Below are positions 31,239 to 32,583 of a stretch of 32,583 nt of DNA, in pieces (the first letter of the stretch is position 1; each line of letters starts with the position of its first letter). The stretch covers positions 1 through 32,583 of the forward strand of contig NZ_JALBWV010000083.1 of the NCBI RefSeq assembly GCF_022678645.1, read 5' to 3'. Under the pieces are notes generated by a model that saw only the letters and a list, made by a program, of their open reading frames with translations, made no database searches and was not told the DNA's origin. A program made the translations under genes and the position numbers. This DNA is from Saccharopolyspora soli (lineage in GTDB: Bacteria; Actinomycetota; Actinomycetes; Mycobacteriales; Pseudonocardiaceae).

Positions 31239-32285
31239 TCACCTGGCTGGTGCGTGCAGGGCGAGGTCCGCTTCGCTGAAGCGCGAGGACACCAGGTTGG
31301 CCTGGTGCCAGTGCGGGTAGATCAGGACGGGGGCGCTCACCTTGTCGAGCCGGTCGATGTCTTCCACTGTCAGGTGGACGTCGGCCGCGCCGAGGTTGTC
31401 GGCCAACTGTTCGTCCTTGCGCGCGCCGATGATCACGGCCGTCACACCGGGCTTCGCGAGCAGGTACGCCAGCGAGATCTGCGCGGGCGAGACGTCGTGC
31501 GTGGCGGCGATGTCGATGACGGTTTCGATGGTGTCGTAGAGCTTGTTCTCGTCCCGCACCGGCGGCTCGTTCCAGTCGGTGAGGTGCCGACCTTCGGCCG
31601 CCTGCTGGCCGCGCCGGTACTTGCCGGAGAGCAGCCCGCCCGCCAGCGGGCTCCACACCAGGATGCCGAGGCCCTGGTCCAGGGACAGCGGTACCAGCTC
31701 GTACTCGGCGTCGCGCGACTCCAGCGAGTAGTAGATCTGGTTGCTCACGAAGCGCTCGTAACCGTGCAGGTCGGCGACGGCCAGCGCCTTCATCAACTGC
31801 CAGCCGGAGTAGTTCGAGACGCCGAGGTAGCGGACCTTGCCGGAGTGCACGAGGGTGTCGAGCGTTTCCAGGGTCTCGTCCAGCGGGGTCAGCCCGTCCC
31901 ACTGGTGCACGTGGTAGATGTCGAGGTAGTCGGTGCCCAGGCGGCGCAGGCTGCCCTCGACCTGCGACAGGATGTGGTGGCGGGACAGGCCCTCCTCGTT
32001 CGGGCCGTCGCCCATCGGCAGGCGGACCTTGGAGGAGATCAGCACCCGGTCGCGCGCGCCCGCGATGGCCTTGCCGAGGATCTCCTCCGCGGCACCGGCC
32101 GAGTACATGTTGGCGGTGTCGATCAGGTTCACGCCCGCGTCGAGGCACATGCCGATCTGGCGCTTGGCGCCCGCCACGTCGGTGTCGCCGAAGGTGCCGA
32201 AGAAGTCCTTGCCCCCGAAGGTCATGGTGCCCAGGGCGAGCACCGACACATAAAGGCCGGACCGTCCTAACTGCCTGTACTCCAT
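31239..32285 (-). CDS. Aldo/keto reductase (second)
   Basis: A 348-residue AKR with tetrad D56, Y61 (LIDTANMYSAG), K86 (ISSKV) and H127 (YHVHQWD). 'VIIGARKDEQLADNLGAADVHL' is the cofactor-binding tail. It is related to the reductase at 29479-30531, sharing the LSR...RRLGTDY region and the catalytic spacing, but is clearly diverged, so it is not a recent duplicate. GGGAGGGA before ATG 32285 is a strong ribosome site. It converges on the TetR gene with 42 bp between. Its own promoter region runs into the degraded end of the window. Confidence 0.94.
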   Translation of the reverse strand: MEYRQLGRSGLYVSVLALGTMTFGGKDFFGTFGDTDVAGAKRQIGMCLDAGVNLIDTANMYSAGAAEEILGKAIAGARDRVLISSKVRLPMGDGPNEEGLSRHHILSQVEGSLRRLGTDYLDIYHVHQWDGLTPLDETLETLDTLVHSGKVRYLGVSNYSGWQLMKALAVADLHGYERFVSNQIYYSLESRDAEYELVPLSLDQGLGILVWSPLAGGLLSGKYRRGQQAAEGRHLTDWNEPPVRDENKLYDTIETVIDIAATHDVSPAQISLAYLLAKPGVTAVIIGARKDEQLADNLGAADVHLTVEDIDRLDKVSAPVLIYPHWHQANLVSSRFSEADLALHAPAR

Positions 32286-32470
32286 GGTGGTCCCTCCCAA
32301 TCGTGCCGAACGCCGGCGTAGCGCACGGCTACCCCGCACCGGAGGCGTGCGAACCATCGGCAGCGCATTTCGGCCATGGCCCTGCGGGCGGCGTCCCGAC
32401 TAGTTCGACATTGCGCCGTGCCTTCGGAGAGATCAGCAACCGTTCCACCCGTTCCGCGCCGCTGCTGCGT

Positions 32471-32583
32471 GGGGGGGGGGGGGAGTTGGGGGGGGGGGGG
32501 CGGGGGCCCACCCCCCCCCCATTTTAACCCCGGTTTGGTTTATAAAAAGGGGGGGGGGGGGGGGGGGCCGGGGGGGGGGAAAA
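32471..32583. other. Homopolymer-rich, unreliable contig end
   Basis: From 32471 the sequence turns into runs of G and C (13 G, then further long G and C runs) broken by a short AT-rich patch near 32520-32550. No coding or regulatory sense can be made of it. This is typical of poor-quality terminal sequence or an assembly artefact. The 32286-32470 stretch before it looks normal and should hold the promoter of the aldo/keto reductase; I see no gene there. Confidence 0.85.

Noticed and set aside
28377..32285. Biosynthetic gene cluster made of the SDR and two aldo/keto reductases
   Set aside because: No scaffold-forming enzyme, tailoring set or exporter is present; a TetR-controlled carbonyl detoxification group is a simpler reading.
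32425..32431. CGGAGAG half-site upstream of the second aldo/keto reductase, like the TetR operators
   Set aside because: Only seven bases, no matching second arm, and close to unreliable sequence.
32471..32583. G-quadruplex or telomere-like structure at the right end
   Set aside because: Runs are irregular homopolymers at a contig end; sequencing or assembly error is far more likely.
1..32583. CRISPR arrays, tRNA or rRNA genes, insertion sequences, prophage genes
   Set aside because: No spaced direct repeats, no tRNA or rRNA-like stretches, and no transposase or integrase motifs were seen.

Overview
This is a high-GC window with actinomycete character: GTG starts, GTGA and ATGA stop/start overlaps, many small TetR/NarL/AraC regulators, an RR-HK-lipoprotein operon and a DinB/mycothiol-type protein. 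A Pseudonocardiales host (Saccharopolyspora or Amycolatopsis type) is my guess from style only. Both ends look like draft-contig edges: a 72-bp tandem duplication at the start and long G/C homopolymers at the end.

Region 1 (about 1-10,900) is the most coherent block. It is a tightly coupled plus-strand operon: C45/Ntn acyltransferase-amidase, Dpp/Opp-type lipoprotein, two permeases, an M24 'pita-bread' hydrolase with several metal ligands replaced, a two-NBD ATPase and a BisC/TorA-like molybdopterin S/N-oxide reductase. It is followed tail-to-tail by a fused two-part carboxymuconolactone decarboxylase/AhpD-like protein with a strong leader palindrome. The layout suggests import of a small peptide- or amide-like compound, cleavage of an amide bond, and reduction of an S- or N-oxide. 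The substrate is unknown.

Region 2 (about 11,200-23,800) holds mostly single housekeeping-type or accessory genes: DUF418 membrane protein with divergent TetR, a DUF885-like HExxH protein, a large acidic protein of unknown function, an alpha/beta hydrolase, a nucleoside hydrolase, a SWIM zinc-finger protein, O6-alkylguanine-DNA alkyltransferase, a SAM methyltransferase, a TIGR03086/DinB-like protein, an AraC regulator and a PAP2 phosphatase.

Region 3 (about 23,900-28,350) carries a response regulator, histidine kinase and GerMN-type lipoprotein operon and a small secreted protein. It also has a striking junction near 27,770 where a serine beta-lactamase/DD-peptidase gene and a NarL-type response regulator are both cut at their 5' ends, head to head.

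Region 4 (about 28,350-32,300) is a redox group: an SDR and an aldo/keto reductase on the minus strand, a divergent TetR with two 14-bp operator-like palindromes 32 bp apart in the shared promoter, and a second aldo/keto reductase. Related TTTCTCGCGAAA-type palindromes recur in three intergenic gaps, probably as terminators.
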